Source: Paramuribaculum sp.
GTDB lineage: Bacteria; Bacteroidota; Bacteroidia; Bacteroidales; Muribaculaceae
NCBI GenBank assembly: GCA_029062075.1
Contig: JAIDQW010000435.1
Location: 1 to 16,953, forward strand
Direction of reading: 5' to 3'
Length of the DNA: 16,953 bases
Position 1 is the stretch's first letter. Every line of letters starts with the position of its first letter. Both the position numbers and the translations under genes were made by a program. The notes below the pieces were generated by a model. That model did no database searches. It saw only the letters and a list, made by a program, of their open reading frames with translations, and was not told where the DNA came from. Below are positions 16,424-16,953 of this stretch, in pieces.

Positions 16424-16933
16424 ATGACTGCAACAGCTACTACAATCCAGAGCCGCCTGATGAACCTCCAGAGCAATATGCTCAACTTCGCGTACATGCT
16501 CACCTCCAACCGTGACGACGCTTACGACCTTCTCCAGGACACCATGCTCAAGGTTCTCGACAACGCAGACAAGTACACCGAGAACACAAACTTCAAGGGC
16601 TGGGTGTTCACCATCATGCGCAACATCTTCATCAACAACTACCGCCGCATAGCCCGCAGCGCGACCGTCATTGACCAGACCGAGGACCTCTACCACCTCA
16701 ACCTGAGCCAGGACAGCGGTATCGACTCACCGGAAGGCAGCTACGCCGCTTCTGAGATCACCGCAGCCATCAACGAGTTCCCCGAAAAGTACCGCGTACC
16801 CTTCTCAATGCACGTTGCCGGCTACAAGTACGAGGAGATCGCCGAGGAGATGAACCTCCCCCTTGGCACTATCAAGAGCCGTATCTTCTTCGCCCGCAAG
16901 GAGCTCCAGACCCGCTTCGCCGACTACCGTTAA
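16424..16933 (+). CDS. RNA polymerase ECF-type sigma-70 factor
   Basis: The 169-residue protein has the two domains of an ECF sigma factor. Region 2 (about 14-80) includes the core-binding stretch DAYDLLQDTMLKVLDN (32-47) and the promoter-melting segment FKGWVFTIMRNIFINNYRR (57-75). Region 4 (about 107-162) carries the helix-turn-helix YKYEEIAEEMNLPLGTIKSR (134-153) that would read a -35 element. It resembles the highly conserved Bacteroidales ECF factor of unknown or stress-related role; I cannot tell whether it is EcfO. Nearly all Asn, Phe, Tyr and Ile codons end in C (AAC, TTC, TAC, ATC), unlike most neighbours, which suggests selection for high expression. No anti-sigma gene can be seen, as only 20 bases follow the stop. 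The ATG at 16424 follows a good promoter and leader. Confidence 0.95.
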   Translation: MTATATTIQSRLMNLQSNMLNFAYMLTSNRDDAYDLLQDTMLKVLDNADKYTENTNFKGWVFTIMRNIFINNYRRIARSATVIDQTEDLYHLNLSQDSGIDSPEGSYAASEITAAINEFPEKYRVPFSMHVAGYKYEEIAEEMNLPLGTIKSRIFFARKELQTRFADYR

Positions 16934-16953
16934 GCACCCGCAGCAGCAGTCAT

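Overview
The window looks like chromosomal DNA of a gut Bacteroidales, most plausibly a Muribaculaceae-type (S24-7) lineage. Several intergenic regions carry the Bacteroidetes promoter signature (TTTG, about 20 bases, TAnnTTTG). Shine-Dalgarno sequences are largely absent. The proteins are Bacteroidales-like: a CTP synthase-YidC pair, an UpxY/NusG-like antiterminator, a TrmB starting MGKNKL, and an ECF sigma factor of a conserved Bacteroidales type. The family-level placement is inference from memory of homologues, not a computed result.

Layout. Bases 1-280 (minus) hold the 5' end of an UpxY-type antiterminator gene that runs off the left edge, with a clear promoter at 352-383. Next is a minus-strand operon pyrG-yidC (4217 down to 470), closed by a strong intrinsic terminator at 417-447. 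Divergent from pyrG is a single plus-strand ABC ATPase (4319-5107) with no permease beside it. It converges, 1 base apart, on a minus-strand pair polA to Gfo/Idh/MocA oxidoreductase (9064 down to 5109), whose stop and start codons overlap. Bases 9065-9573 hold no gene: a terminator and a dense cluster of hairpin-forming repeats. Then come a large secreted GH31 glycosidase (13425-9574, minus) and queC (14125-13484, minus). Divergent from queC is the plus-strand operon trmB-mrp (14185-16094). A repeat-rich 329-base gap (16095-16423) precedes an ECF sigma factor gene (16424-16933).

How the parts fit. Most genes are housekeeping: CTP synthesis, membrane protein insertion, DNA repair and Okazaki processing, queuosine and m7G tRNA modification, and Fe-S or P-loop maintenance. 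The GH31 enzyme is the main niche-related gene. It has a signal peptide and FN3, F5/8-type C, dockerin-like and cohesin-like modules, and its barrel resembles the GH31 enzymes that remove alpha-linked GalNAc, which would suit mucin O-glycan use. The UpxY-like gene suggests a surface polysaccharide locus just left of the window.

No defence system, CRISPR array, tRNA, rRNA or insertion sequence was seen. The points most worth a second look are a 57-base dispersed hairpin repeat shared by the two gene-free regions, a PolA whose proofreading site has lost its catalytic acids, back-to-back palindromic promoters between two tRNA-modification genes with an apparently leaderless trmB, an Mrp without its Fe-S CxxC motif, and regularly spaced TGYAAC-type boxes upstream of the sigma factor.
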